A DNA stretch of 64,000 nucleotides, taken from the NCBI RefSeq assembly GCF_001748245.1, contig NZ_BDFO01000001.1, forward strand, positions 1,225,345 to 1,289,344, in the 5' to 3' direction. Shown here one piece after another: positions 8,609 to 17,443 of this stretch. The position numbers and the translations under genes were made by a program. The notes beneath the pieces are model-generated. The model was not told where the DNA came from, searched no databases, and was given only the letters and a program-made list of their open reading frames with translations. This DNA is from Oligoflexus tunisiensis (GTDB lineage: Bacteria > Bdellovibrionota_B > Oligoflexia > Oligoflexales > Oligoflexaceae). Numbering within the stretch: position 1 is the first letter of the stretch; each line of letters begins with the position of its first letter.

Positions 8609-9070
8609 TCAGGGGGTATCGGTTGAACGGGCGGGCCATGCCAGGTCCATGGACGCTCGATAAGGCGTCGCGCGCCAGTGTCCCCAGAGACTGCGCAGGC
8701 GGTTCATCACGCGCTTCACAAACCCGGCGTCAACATCGGGCATTCCTTCCATTATGGAAAGGTAATGCTCCTCACTGATCCGACCATTCCAGAGAGATTG
8801 CAAAGGCGATACGATTCTCTCCGCGCGCATCGCACCATCGGTCAACGGAGGGGCCATGGACCCGTCCTTTAAAGGCGTAAGAGGGGCACCTGCGGCGAGA
8901 GTCCCCCAAAAACCGTCATGTATCTGCAGTTCCGTCTCCACTGCATAGTGTATGAGATCATGCAGCAGGAAACTGCGGGTCTCAAGCTCGGCATGGTCAG
9001 AGGTTCCGTCTTCGCGTACGATATCCACTCTGTGCTTTTCATCTGTGAGTTTTGTGAGACGTATGAGCAC
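8609..9070 (-). CDS. conserved-looking hypothetical protein
   Basis: The 153-residue product is cytosolic by its lack of a signal peptide or membrane span. It begins with MLIRLTKLTDEKHRVDIVREDG, a beta-hairpin-like start, then a helical segment with FLLHDLIHYAVETE, where closely spaced histidines and glutamates might bind metal. I do not know its function. The start codon is GTG at 9070, preceded by AGGGGGT at a good distance. On the minus strand a TATACT hexamer at 9098-9103 is a plausible -10 element 28 bases before the start. It converges with the lipoprotein gene, with five bases between the stops. Confidence 0.62.
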   Translation of the reverse strand: MLIRLTKLTDEKHRVDIVREDGTSDHAELETRSFLLHDLIHYAVETELQIHDGFWGTLAAGAPLTPLKDGSMAPPLTDGAMRAERIVSPLQSLWNGRISEEHYLSIMEGMPDVDAGFVKRVMNRLRSLWGHWRATPYRASMDLAWPARSTDTP

Positions 9071-9170
9071 GGTTTTACCCCCTTATTTTGATCGTGTAGT
9101 ATAGTAAAATACCACGTTTCAGCCTTCAGGAGCCGCCCCTCCACCCATACCAAAAGCCGCGAATCGATAA

Positions 9171-9356
9171 GCGGCTGCCACGCTCGCCGGAGCGCGTGAG
9201 GATTGGGTGGTAGTAGTTCATCTCGTGCGCATTCCTCATGGGCACGAGGCCTTTCGTCAACAATTTGAAAGCCTGTTCCATCGCGCGGTCACCGCCCAAA
9301 ACCTGCCGCTCACCTGGGACTATCGCACGGTGGACGACGGCCATGAGGGCGGCTGA
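9171..9356 (+). pseudogene. possible remnant of a gene 3' end
   Basis: Between two minus-strand genes the plus strand is open from just after a TAA at 9168 to a TGA at 9354. The last 49 codons, from a GTG at 9207, read as protein-like sequence (HEAFRQQFESLFHRAVTAQ, then LTWDYRTVDDGHEGG). The ending resembles the C-terminal part of alpha/beta-hydrolase-type esterases, where a conserved His follows a Tyr-Arg strand. There is no ribosome site and no N-terminal part, so a decayed fragment is the best guess. It may equally be chance. The frame opposite encodes 72 residues with no better case. The rest of 9071-9374 holds only the minus-strand promoter candidate and a hairpin. Confidence 0.3.
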
Positions 9357-9365
9357 CGAGCCGCC
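9348..9365 (-). terminator. hairpin downstream of the PhoX-like gene
   Basis: A perfect 7-bp GC-rich stem with a four-base loop lies nine bases beyond the stop of the minus-strand gene at 9375. No T-run follows on that strand, so it is a weak terminator candidate. Confidence 0.35.
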
Positions 9366-9374
9366 CCCTGCGTA

Positions 9375-10577
9375 TCAGATCAGCTGGCCGCTCACCTGAT
9401 ACGTGAGGCCACTGGAATCAAACAGGGGCTTCGGACCGCGCTGTGAGCTGAAATATAGGCGATTATTCAAAGGGTTGATCGCCGGTCCGGTAATCTCGGA
9501 ATGGTTCTGATCCACGAGCTGCACGATGGGGTAGGAGTCACCATAAGGCCCGAGGACCACGATCTGCATGTCGTCGCCGTCCTCGGCCACCAGAATATGC
9601 CCGTCCTTGCTGACCACGACATTGTCCACACCGCTCAGAGTTTTATTCTTGGCGATGGATTTTTCGTAAACGATGCCGAGGGTATGATCGTCGGTCGAAT
9701 AGGACCAGACGCGGTTGTCCCCTTTGCTCGTGATGTAGACTTTCCCCTCGTGATACCAGATGCCCTCGCCGCCCTCGAAGGCTTGAGAATTTTTAATCTG
9801 CCAGCGCGTGGGTGTCTGGAAGAGTCCAGGCACAGGGTTTTCCAACTCCACCCAGGTTACATTTCCGTTGTTATCCACCACCGCGACTTCCAGCAGGCCT
9901 TTCTGCAGATTCATCCGGCCATCACTGTAAATTTCGTCTGGCGTATAGCGGTAGAAACGCCCATCAAGTTCGTCTTCGGTCATGTAGATATGCCCGTGGA
10001 TGGGATCCACGGCAGCGGCTTCATGTTTAAATTTGCCCAGGCCCTCGCAGAGGACACCGGGACTCCGGCCATAGGGATCGCATTCAAAAACCCGTCCGCC
10101 GCTGTACTCTTCACAGGAAAGCCAGGTACCCCAGGGAGTTGGCCCGCCGGCGCAGTTGCTGGATGTGCCTTCCAGAATGCGGTAGGCATCGACAATGTTT
10201 CCTTCCCGATCAAAGCGAATCGCACCGGCGCCACCAGTACTGAAGGGCAATTCGCTATTGGAAACATAGATCCAGCCGCCATCATCGGTGGGGAAACAGG
10301 CGCCACCATCGGGAAAAGTGTGCCACTTATAAGCTGTTTCCGTTCCATCCGACCGCCGCACTTTCTTGCCCGCCGTCGCAATCAGCTGCCCTGTGAAACC
10401 GGCTGGCACACGCATGCCGAAGTCGTTGGCCGCCTGCAAAGGCCCCAGATTTTTCAGAGTTCTGTAATCCAGAAAAGGCTGCGCAGAAACCATCGACGTC
10501 AAGCCAGGCCCGAGACTCAATGCTCCCAAGGCACCCAAGGAATTCGCGAGAAAATTACGGCGATCGAGAGTCTTCAT
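9375..10577 (-). CDS. PhoX/DUF839-type secreted phosphatase-like protein, Tat substrate
   Basis: The 400-residue protein begins with a twin-arginine signal (MKTLDRRNFLANSLGALGAL), implying folded export through Tat. The mature part resembles the DUF839/PhoX beta-propeller family. It has repeated GGWIYVSNSE, NCAGGPTPWGTWLSCEEY, KHEAAAVDPIHGHIYMTED and FEGGEGIWYHEGKVYITSKGD segments rich in Asp/Glu positioned for calcium and iron sites. PhoX enzymes hydrolyse phosphate monoesters, and some relatives lack proven activity. The start at 10577 puts the arginine pair at residues 6-7 and has GGAG upstream; the open frame to 10655 adds an unlikely 26-residue leader. No Pho box is evident. Confidence 0.82.
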   Translation of the reverse strand: MKTLDRRNFLANSLGALGALSLGPGLTSMVSAQPFLDYRTLKNLGPLQAANDFGMRVPAGFTGQLIATAGKKVRRSDGTETAYKWHTFPDGGACFPTDDGGWIYVSNSELPFSTGGAGAIRFDREGNIVDAYRILEGTSSNCAGGPTPWGTWLSCEEYSGGRVFECDPYGRSPGVLCEGLGKFKHEAAAVDPIHGHIYMTEDELDGRFYRYTPDEIYSDGRMNLQKGLLEVAVVDNNGNVTWVELENPVPGLFQTPTRWQIKNSQAFEGGEGIWYHEGKVYITSKGDNRVWSYSTDDHTLGIVYEKSIAKNKTLSGVDNVVVSKDGHILVAEDGDDMQIVVLGPYGDSYPIVQLVDQNHSEITGPAINPLNNRLYFSSQRGPKPLFDSSGLTYQVSGQLI

Positions 10578-10818
10578 GCAGGAGATCTCCATGGCAACGG
10601 GAATAAGTTTTTGTTGCTGCAATCTAAGCGAGGAGAATAAAGGCGTCATAAACATTTGGCAAACATCAAAGGTCTTATTGATTTTTTTCGAATGCTTGAG
10701 TCCGGTCGCCAGGTATTAAAGCGTGAGCATCCGTGGCTTCGAATTTGCATTTGTCATCCTGGATCCGGATGACGGATTGCTGTGAAATTTAACTCAAGAT
10801 GGCCAGGAAAGGGACGTT

Positions 10819-11685
10819 ATGGCAATGCAACATTCACACGGCTTTCGGGTGCCTGTCGGTGGTTTGCGTCAGAGTCTGAACAATATCCCAGGCAGTACCG
10901 AAGTGAGCCGAACCGTTCGCATCATGTATCGGCTGGGTTACGCCGCCAAGGGTCTGGTTTTTCTGATTATCGGTGTCATGGCTCTCATGCTGACGCTCGG
11001 CATGGGCGGTCAGCTTTCTGATCCGACCGACGCGCTGCGCGTGATCAATCGCCAGCCCTTCGGACAATTTCTGCTGCTGGCGATGGGCGTTTCGCTCCTG
11101 GGCTATGTGCTCTGGCGTTTCGCTCAGGCTGTTTTCAATGTGGAGCACAAACCTCATACGGCGATGAACACCGCCAAGCGAGTGGGTTATGCCATCAGTG
11201 GTCTTCTCTATCTTTCGCTATCCGTACTGGCCTTTCGCGGTTTTGCGGAGGGTCGCGTGCAGGATGGTTCCGGCAGCATGGCCCTGACGGCCAAGGCTCT
11301 CGAAATGCCGGCCGGTCCCGCCCTTGTGATGCTGGCTGGTGCCATCATCATCGGTGTGGGTATTGCCCAGGCCATCGAAGGTTTCAGCAAACGCTTTATG
11401 AAATACTACGAGACAGGGCGCATGACGGAGAAGGAGCGGGATATTATCGAAAAATCAGGCATGATTGGATTGCCAGCGCGTGGTTTCACGTTTGGCATCA
11501 TCGGTTACTTTTTTATCCGCGCCGGCATGCAGGCGAATGCGTCAGCAACGAAGGATACCAAAGGGGTGATGGAACATATTCTGGGTTTGCCGATGGGGGA
11601 AGCGATCCTGTTGATCATCGCAGCGGGCTTTATTTGCTATGCGGTTTATTGCTTCGCCGCCGCCCGTTTCCGTCGCTTCGCCTAA
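10819..11685 (+). CDS. DUF1206 family membrane protein
   Basis: The 288-residue product has about six transmembrane segments arranged as three repeated pairs, each opening with a similar basic-aromatic phrase: RIMYRLGYAAKGLVFLIIG, AKRVGYAISGLLYLSLSVLA and LPARGFTFGIIGYFFIRAG. This threefold repeat is the hallmark of DUF1206 proteins, whose function is not established. The start at 10819 has GGAAAGGGA upstream. It is transcribed divergently from the PhoX-like gene across a 241-base gap, which contains a 7-bp hairpin at 10753-10773 and no promoter I would defend. Confidence 0.85.
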   Translation: MAMQHSHGFRVPVGGLRQSLNNIPGSTEVSRTVRIMYRLGYAAKGLVFLIIGVMALMLTLGMGGQLSDPTDALRVINRQPFGQFLLLAMGVSLLGYVLWRFAQAVFNVEHKPHTAMNTAKRVGYAISGLLYLSLSVLAFRGFAEGRVQDGSGSMALTAKALEMPAGPALVMLAGAIIIGVGIAQAIEGFSKRFMKYYETGRMTEKERDIIEKSGMIGLPARGFTFGIIGYFFIRAGMQANASATKDTKGVMEHILGLPMGEAILLIIAAGFICYAVYCFAAARFRRFA

Positions 11686-11697
11686 GGCAGGAGCCGC

Positions 11698-11722
11698 AGC
11701 CCCTGCCACAGGATCAGGGGCT
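11698..11722. terminator. hairpin between convergent genes
   Basis: An 8-bp stem, with arms 11698-11705 and 11715-11722, sits between the stop of the DUF1206 gene and the end of the PDZ-thioredoxin gene, overlapping the latter's stop codon. No strong T-run is present on either strand. Confidence 0.35.
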
Positions 11723-12496
11723 TGCGTGAAGACGTTCAGCTTTTTTGATCAGGGCCTCAAGATAGTCACCGGCGCCCAGCGCGATATCACGGACCACACC
11801 CTGGCTATCGACCAGAAGGAAGGTGGGGATCGATCCGATTTGAAGGGCCGCCTGAAGCTGCTGTTCCGTGTCGACCGCCAGGGTGTAGGTGATGGTTTCC
11901 TTTTTCAAAAATTCCTTCACCACATTCTCCTTTTCATCGGTGATGCCGATAATCTGGATGTTTTTATGTGTCTTTGCCCATTGATTCAGGCGAGGAATCG
12001 CCGCGCGACAGGCCGGACACCAGGTGGCCCAGAATTCCAGAATCGTCACCTTGCCCTTCAGGTTCTCCTGGGTGATCGTCTTGCGATCGGCAAGATTCAT
12101 GACCGAGAAGGCCGGCAGCGGTTTATCCATCACCTGCTTTCGCATGAGTTCAACCCGATCCGGCAGAGCTTCCAGCTTCAGGGTTTTCTTTTCCGCCTTG
12201 CCCTGCCGCGTGAAGTGAACGGTCACCTGGTTGCCCACGCCCTTGCTCCGGAGAACAGCCAGAAGTTCCTCTCGTTTTTTTACAGGGGTGGTGTCCACGG
12301 CCGTGATCAGATCGCCCGCCTGCAATCCGGCTTTCGCGGCGGGTGTCTCGCTGATCACCGTTTTAATCAGAATCCCGCCCTTGCTGTTTTCATCAATCGC
12401 CACACCAAGCCAGGGCTGCATTTGCTGCAAGGGGGCTGCATTCAGCAGCGATGAAACCAGACAGAACATCCATAGAAACTTCCAGCCTCTGATCAT
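11714..12496 (-). CDS. exported PDZ-thioredoxin (TlpA-type) protein
   Basis: The 260-residue protein has a signal peptide (residues 1-20), a PDZ domain at about 28-108 with the carboxylate loop WLGV and the phrase AKAGLQAGDLITAVD, and a C-terminal TlpA/ResA-like thioredoxin domain. The latter has the redox motif WCPAC at cysteines 160 and 163 and the cis-proline segment IGSIPTFLLVD. It probably reduces disulfides in the periplasm, with the PDZ domain choosing the client; the client is unknown. PDZ and TlpA domains in one chain are uncommon. The start overlaps the stop of the lipase gene by four bases (ATGA), so the two are translationally coupled. Confidence 0.88.
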   Translation of the reverse strand: MIRGWKFLWMFCLVSSLLNAAPLQQMQPWLGVAIDENSKGGILIKTVISETPAAKAGLQAGDLITAVDTTPVKKREELLAVLRSKGVGNQVTVHFTRQGKAEKKTLKLEALPDRVELMRKQVMDKPLPAFSVMNLADRKTITQENLKGKVTILEFWATWCPACRAAIPRLNQWAKTHKNIQIIGITDEKENVVKEFLKKETITYTLAVDTEQQLQAALQIGSIPTFLLVDSQGVVRDIALGAGDYLEALIKKAERLHASP

Positions 12497-13488
12497 GTGT
12501 TCTCCATGCGTTGAAAAAATGCCAGGACATCATCCAAATAGGGATCGCGGATCGGGTCACGCTCATTCCATATCTCATGAAAGCTGTCGGGATAAACATG
12601 CTCCTCACAGTTCGGAGCCCGCGCGCAAAACTGTCGAATGGCCTTGGCACGCACCAGTCGATCGTATCCGGCGCTCGCCACGAACAGCGGCATGTGCAGG
12701 CGGGCCATGCGCTCCGGTGCCAGAAGTCCCGCTGCGGTTTCAAAGGCGGTGATCACCCAACGGTTGGTCGGACCGGCCAGGCGGAGATCGGCCTCCAGCG
12801 TATCCTTTTTGAAGAGATCAAAGCGGGCCCGGGAACGGGTGCCCGCCAGGCGGAAGGTCCAGAAATGATCGGCCGTCCCTTCACTGCGGACCGAACATTT
12901 ATCCGGGGCATGAAGCCGGGCCAGGGATTTCGCCAGCCAGGTGACGAGGGGCACAGGCATGCCCTGCAGCCGCGGCGCGAGCATGGGTGAGGACAGCACA
13001 GCGGCCTGGATCTGGCTGGGATGCTTTTGCATGAAATCAATGGCGATCGCCCCGCCCATCGAGTGGCCAAAGATAAAGGTCGGGAGCGCGGGATTGCGAG
13101 GCAGGGTTTCCACAAGCTTCCGAAGGTCATCGCTGTAGTCCGTGAAACGGATCACATCCACATTATGTTTTTGCGGACCGACCCGATCCGACCAGCCATG
13201 CCCGCGATGATCCCACATGAAAACGGAATAACCCTGCTGATAAAAATCATAGGCCAGTTCCCGGTATTTCAGCGTACTCTCGGCATAACCATGGGAAATA
13301 AAAATCTGAGCCCGGGCCTCGGGGTGCAGACGATACCAGATATGGAGGCGCAGCCCATCATCGGCCTTGATAAATCCGCTGATGCCGCCTTTCCAAAACG
13401 GAATAATGAATTGCTGGAAAGCCGCGGCATAGTCGCTCTCGCGGAGGCGGCCCTGGCCCGTGGCGACTGCTTTTTCTGTTTCAGACAT
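12493..13488 (-). CDS. alpha/beta hydrolase, lysophospholipase L2 (PldB)-like
   Basis: The 331-residue protein has the serine-hydrolase nucleophile elbow GHSMGG (Ser143), the oxyanion segment SHGYAEST, the DHRGHGWS loop and a late HEIWNERD segment carrying the catalytic His. The phrases RFTDYSDDL, AGPTNRWV and HEIWNERD match the layout of E. coli PldB, which hydrolyses lysophospholipids. A monoglyceride lipase is an alternative. No signal peptide is visible. It is the first gene of a two-gene unit with the PDZ-thioredoxin protein. The 264-base gap upstream holds no other gene that I can support. Confidence 0.82.
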   Translation of the reverse strand: MSETEKAVATGQGRLRESDYAAAFQQFIIPFWKGGISGFIKADDGLRLHIWYRLHPEARAQIFISHGYAESTLKYRELAYDFYQQGYSVFMWDHRGHGWSDRVGPQKHNVDVIRFTDYSDDLRKLVETLPRNPALPTFIFGHSMGGAIAIDFMQKHPSQIQAAVLSSPMLAPRLQGMPVPLVTWLAKSLARLHAPDKCSVRSEGTADHFWTFRLAGTRSRARFDLFKKDTLEADLRLAGPTNRWVITAFETAAGLLAPERMARLHMPLFVASAGYDRLVRAKAIRQFCARAPNCEEHVYPDSFHEIWNERDPIRDPYLDDVLAFFQRMENT

Positions 13489-13752
13489 GCTGGCCCATCC
13501 TGTGTGGAGTCGAACCTTGATTGTAACAGAAATTAACCAGCTTCATGAAAAATGGCCAATTATGCGTGGCTCGACGCTTCCACGGTCGCGTATGCGCTGG
13601 CCCTTTTCTTTTAGGCATTTTGACGTCCTTTCCGGGGCAGCCTTCCTCCCGGTCTTCGGTCAGGACTGGCCTATTTGCTTGCAATTCCAGGACACAAAAG
13701 CTACAGAGACCCCTTGTCGAAATTGAGACAATTTGGACGAAAGGATGAAAAA

Positions 13753-14939
<1,187 letters not shown>

Positions 14940-14940
<1 letters not shown>

Positions 14941-16112
14941 TGACAACAGCTCGGCCTCAAAAGGGCATGCTGGCGATTGATCCCAATAAGGTGCCCGAGT
15001 CACCGAGCTGGGTCATCGACCTCGCCGCTCTCGAAGACAATTTGAAAATCCTGGCGGACGTGCAGGCGGCCGCTGGTTGCAAGATTTTATTGGCTTTGAA
15101 AGGCTTCGCGACCTGGAGCACGTTTCCTTTGATCGGACAGTACCTCATGGGCTGCACTTCGAGTTCGCCCCATGAAGCCCGTCTCGCTCGGGAAAAAATG
15201 AACAAGGAAGTGCATGCCTACGCCCCGGCTTATAGCGATGCGGACATGGACGAGATCGTGGAACTTTGCGATCACGTGGTGTTTAACTCCTTTAACCAGT
15301 GGCGGCAGCACAAGGCCAAGGTGCTGGGCAGCGGTCGCAGGATTTCCTGCGGCATTCGAGTGAATCCCGAGCACCGTGAAGCGGAAGTTGAGCTTTATGA
15401 CCCCTGCGCGCGCTTTTCGCGTTTGGGAACGATCCGGGCCCAATTCCATCCGGAAGAACTGGACGGTATCGAGGGTTTGCATTTCCACAATCTTTGCCAG
15501 CTGAACTCCGATGCTCTCGAGCGGACGCTCGCGGCGGTCGAGGAGAAGTTTGGTGAATTCATCCCGCGTATGAAGTGGGTGAACTTCGGCGGCGGCCACC
15601 ATATCACGCGTCCTGATTACGATCGCGCACGCCTCGTGCGGGTGATCCAAGGGTTCAAGGCGCGTTATCCCGGAGTGGAAGTTTACCTGGAACCGGGTGA
15701 AGCGATTGCGATTCGCACCGGCGTCCTGGTGACGACGGTGATGGACATCGTTGAGAACGGGATGCCGTTGGTGATTCTGGATACCAGTGCCACCGCGCAT
15801 ATGCCCGATGTTCTGGAAATGCCTTATCGTCCTGATATCGTGGATGGAGGGATGCCCCAGGAAAAACCCTATACCTATCGCCTCGGCGGCCTCACCTGCC
15901 TGGCCGGTGATGTGATCGGGGACTATTCCTTTGATCAGCCTCTCCAGATCGGTCAGCGCATTGTGCTGCTCGATATGTCGCATTACACGATGGTGAAGAC
16001 GAGCAACTTCAATGGTGTGCGTCTGCCGTCCATTGTCCTGCGTTATCCGGATGATCGCTACGAACTCATTAAATCCTTTGGTTATGAATACTATCGGGAT
16101 CGGCTGAGCTGA
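14940..16112 (+). CDS. nspC: carboxynorspermidine/carboxyspermidine decarboxylase NspC
   Basis: This 390-residue PLP enzyme of the alanine-racemase-fold group has the cofactor lysine in ILLALKGFATWS (Lys54). It also has SSPHEARLAREKM, FHNLCQLNSDALERTL, the phosphate-binding FGGGHHITRPDY and EPGEAIAIRTG, and the late CLAGDVIGDYSF motif that carries the acid-base cysteine. It decarboxylates carboxynorspermidine or carboxyspermidine to the triamine. The ATG at 14940 shares its A with the TAA stop of the synthase, giving tight coupling. The open frame upstream to 14751 lies wholly inside the synthase gene and is not used. Confidence 0.95.
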
Positions 16113-16122
16113 TTCCGCAGTG

Positions 16123-16155
16123 TCCGGGGGAAGGTCTTTCCCCGGATTTTTTTTT
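16123..16155 (+). terminator. intrinsic terminator after nspC
   Basis: A 10-bp stem with one G-U pair, with arms 16123-16132 and 16137-16146 and a four-base loop, is followed at once by nine T residues. It begins 10 bases after the nspC stop and is a textbook Rho-independent terminator. Confidence 0.92.
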
Positions 16156-16179
16156 CTGCCTGCCGAAAGTGAAGCGGAC

Positions 16180-16950
16180 ATGGGTCACGACCGTAACTTC
16201 GATGAAATCTTCGACCGTTTTCAATCCCGTATTAAAACCAATAAAAAGGGTTTGCTGCGCGAAGCCTTGATTCGCGAGGATCTTTTGGAAGTGGTTCTTG
16301 CTGATGAGGGCCGCAAACTCAAGGTGCTCGACAGCGGCTGCGGTCTGGGCGACATGGGCTTATGGCTCGCGACGAAGGGGCATCAGGTGCTGGCCACCGA
16401 CATCTCCGCACGCATGGTGGAGCATACCCGTGCGCAGGCCGAGGCGCTTGGTCTTGCGGATCGTATGACCGCGCAGCAGCTGCCGGCGCAGGAGGCTTTG
16501 CAATCCGGGCAGACCTTTGATTTGATCTGCATTCATGCGGTCATGGAATGGCTCCATGATCCCTATGCGCTGCTGCCTTTGATTCCGGCGAGTCTGAATC
16601 CGGGGGGCTATCTATCCCTGACCATTTACAATCGTCATCGCTCCGTCTTCAACAGCCTGATCAAGGGCGATTTCAAACGCATCCTGAACGGCGAGGATTA
16701 CGCCGGCAGCAGCAATACCATGACGCCTCCCAATCCCATTGAACCCGAGCGTGTGCGGGATGCCTTGGAATCACTGCACATGAAGATCGAACTTCATGCA
16801 GGACTGCGCTGTTTCTATGACTACTTCCCGCACAAGGGCAAGGATGTTCATGAACTTGAAGATCTTCTGACCCTGGAACGCCGCTACCGTAAACTCAGCC
16901 CCTATCGGGATTTTGCCCGTTATGTGCATTTTATTGCGCGCAAGGACTGA
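16180..16950 (+). CDS. cmoM: tRNA 5-carboxymethoxyuridine methyltransferase CmoM
   Basis: The 256-residue SAM-dependent methyltransferase has motif I VLDSGCGLGDMG at residues 49-60 and an opening typical of CmoM (DRNFDEIFDRFQSRI). It also has the family's HAVMEWLHDPYALLP segment, GGYLSLTIYNRH, and the ending YRKLSPYRDFARYVHFIARK. CmoM methylates cmo5U34 to mcmo5U34 in tRNA. I chose the ATG at 16180 because the open frame to 16120 would run through the nspC terminator. It must therefore have its own promoter or be reached by read-through. Confidence 0.9.
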   Translation: MGHDRNFDEIFDRFQSRIKTNKKGLLREALIREDLLEVVLADEGRKLKVLDSGCGLGDMGLWLATKGHQVLATDISARMVEHTRAQAEALGLADRMTAQQLPAQEALQSGQTFDLICIHAVMEWLHDPYALLPLIPASLNPGGYLSLTIYNRHRSVFNSLIKGDFKRILNGEDYAGSSNTMTPPNPIEPERVRDALESLHMKIELHAGLRCFYDYFPHKGKDVHELEDLLTLERRYRKLSPYRDFARYVHFIARKD

Positions 16951-16951
16951 T

Positions 16952-17368
16952 TTACCATTTCAGCAGGGCGTAACAACCGTTGGCATCGCAATAAACGTAA
17001 GGTTGATGCCCACCCCAGCTTTCCGGAATATGAATGTTGCGTCCCAGTCCGGGCGGGGAGATACGCAGGAAACGGTTTATGGCGCAGGTACTGCCATCAC
17101 ACGCAATGCCGGTTGCATCCGCCAGAGTTGAAGTGAAGTCACTCTTACTGACAAAAGTACTCTGCTGCTTTTCGGTGGTGGTATAGTCCTTGGCCAGTTT
17201 CGAGGACAAGGTGCTGAGCTGATTCTGCAGGTCGGCGACCTGTTTCTCAAGCATCTGAATCCGGGCCTGCTGGATGCTGGCTATTTTGGCGGCGTTTGTG
17301 TCATCAGAATGGGCGGCAACGGGAGTCAACAGCAGGCAAAAGATTACGAAAAAAAGAGAGTGTTTCAT
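16952..17368 (-). CDS. small exported protein with coiled-coil segment
   Basis: The 138-residue product has a clear signal peptide (HSLFFVIFCLLLTPVAAHS, cleavage near residue 20). Next come a heptad-like helix at about residues 30-60 (QARIQMLEKQVADLQNQLS) and a C-terminal domain with four cysteines (IACDGSTC and YCDANGC). This architecture, a coiled-coil trimer-like stalk then a small disulfide domain, is seen in various surface proteins, but I cannot name a family. The start at 17368 places the signal peptide first; a frame to 17431 adds an odd leader. It abuts cmoM, with one base between the convergent stops. Confidence 0.65.
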   Translation of the reverse strand: MKHSLFFVIFCLLLTPVAAHSDDTNAAKIASIQQARIQMLEKQVADLQNQLSTLSSKLAKDYTTTEKQQSTFVSKSDFTSTLADATGIACDGSTCAINRFLRISPPGLGRNIHIPESWGGHQPYVYCDANGCYALLKW

Positions 17369-17443
17369 GGTTGGGTTCCTATCCAAGACGTGTCGACGTC
17401 CAGAACCCCAACAGGGCGATATATTGCACACAAACCCGGGCCA

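Noticed and set aside
9501..10640. 379-codon plus-strand ORF opposite the PhoX-like gene
   Set aside because: It is antisense to a gene with a clear Tat signal and family motifs. Its translation has no recognisable domain and no ribosome site, and long antisense frames are expected at this GC content.
13679..13707. Sigma-70 promoter before the carboxynorspermidine synthase gene (TTGCAA, 17 bases, TACAGA)
   Set aside because: Only four of six and three of six positions match the consensus, which is not enough to annotate.
16120..16179. Extended start for cmoM
   Set aside because: The extension would translate the nspC terminator hairpin and T-run, while ATG 16180 begins exactly at the family N-terminus.
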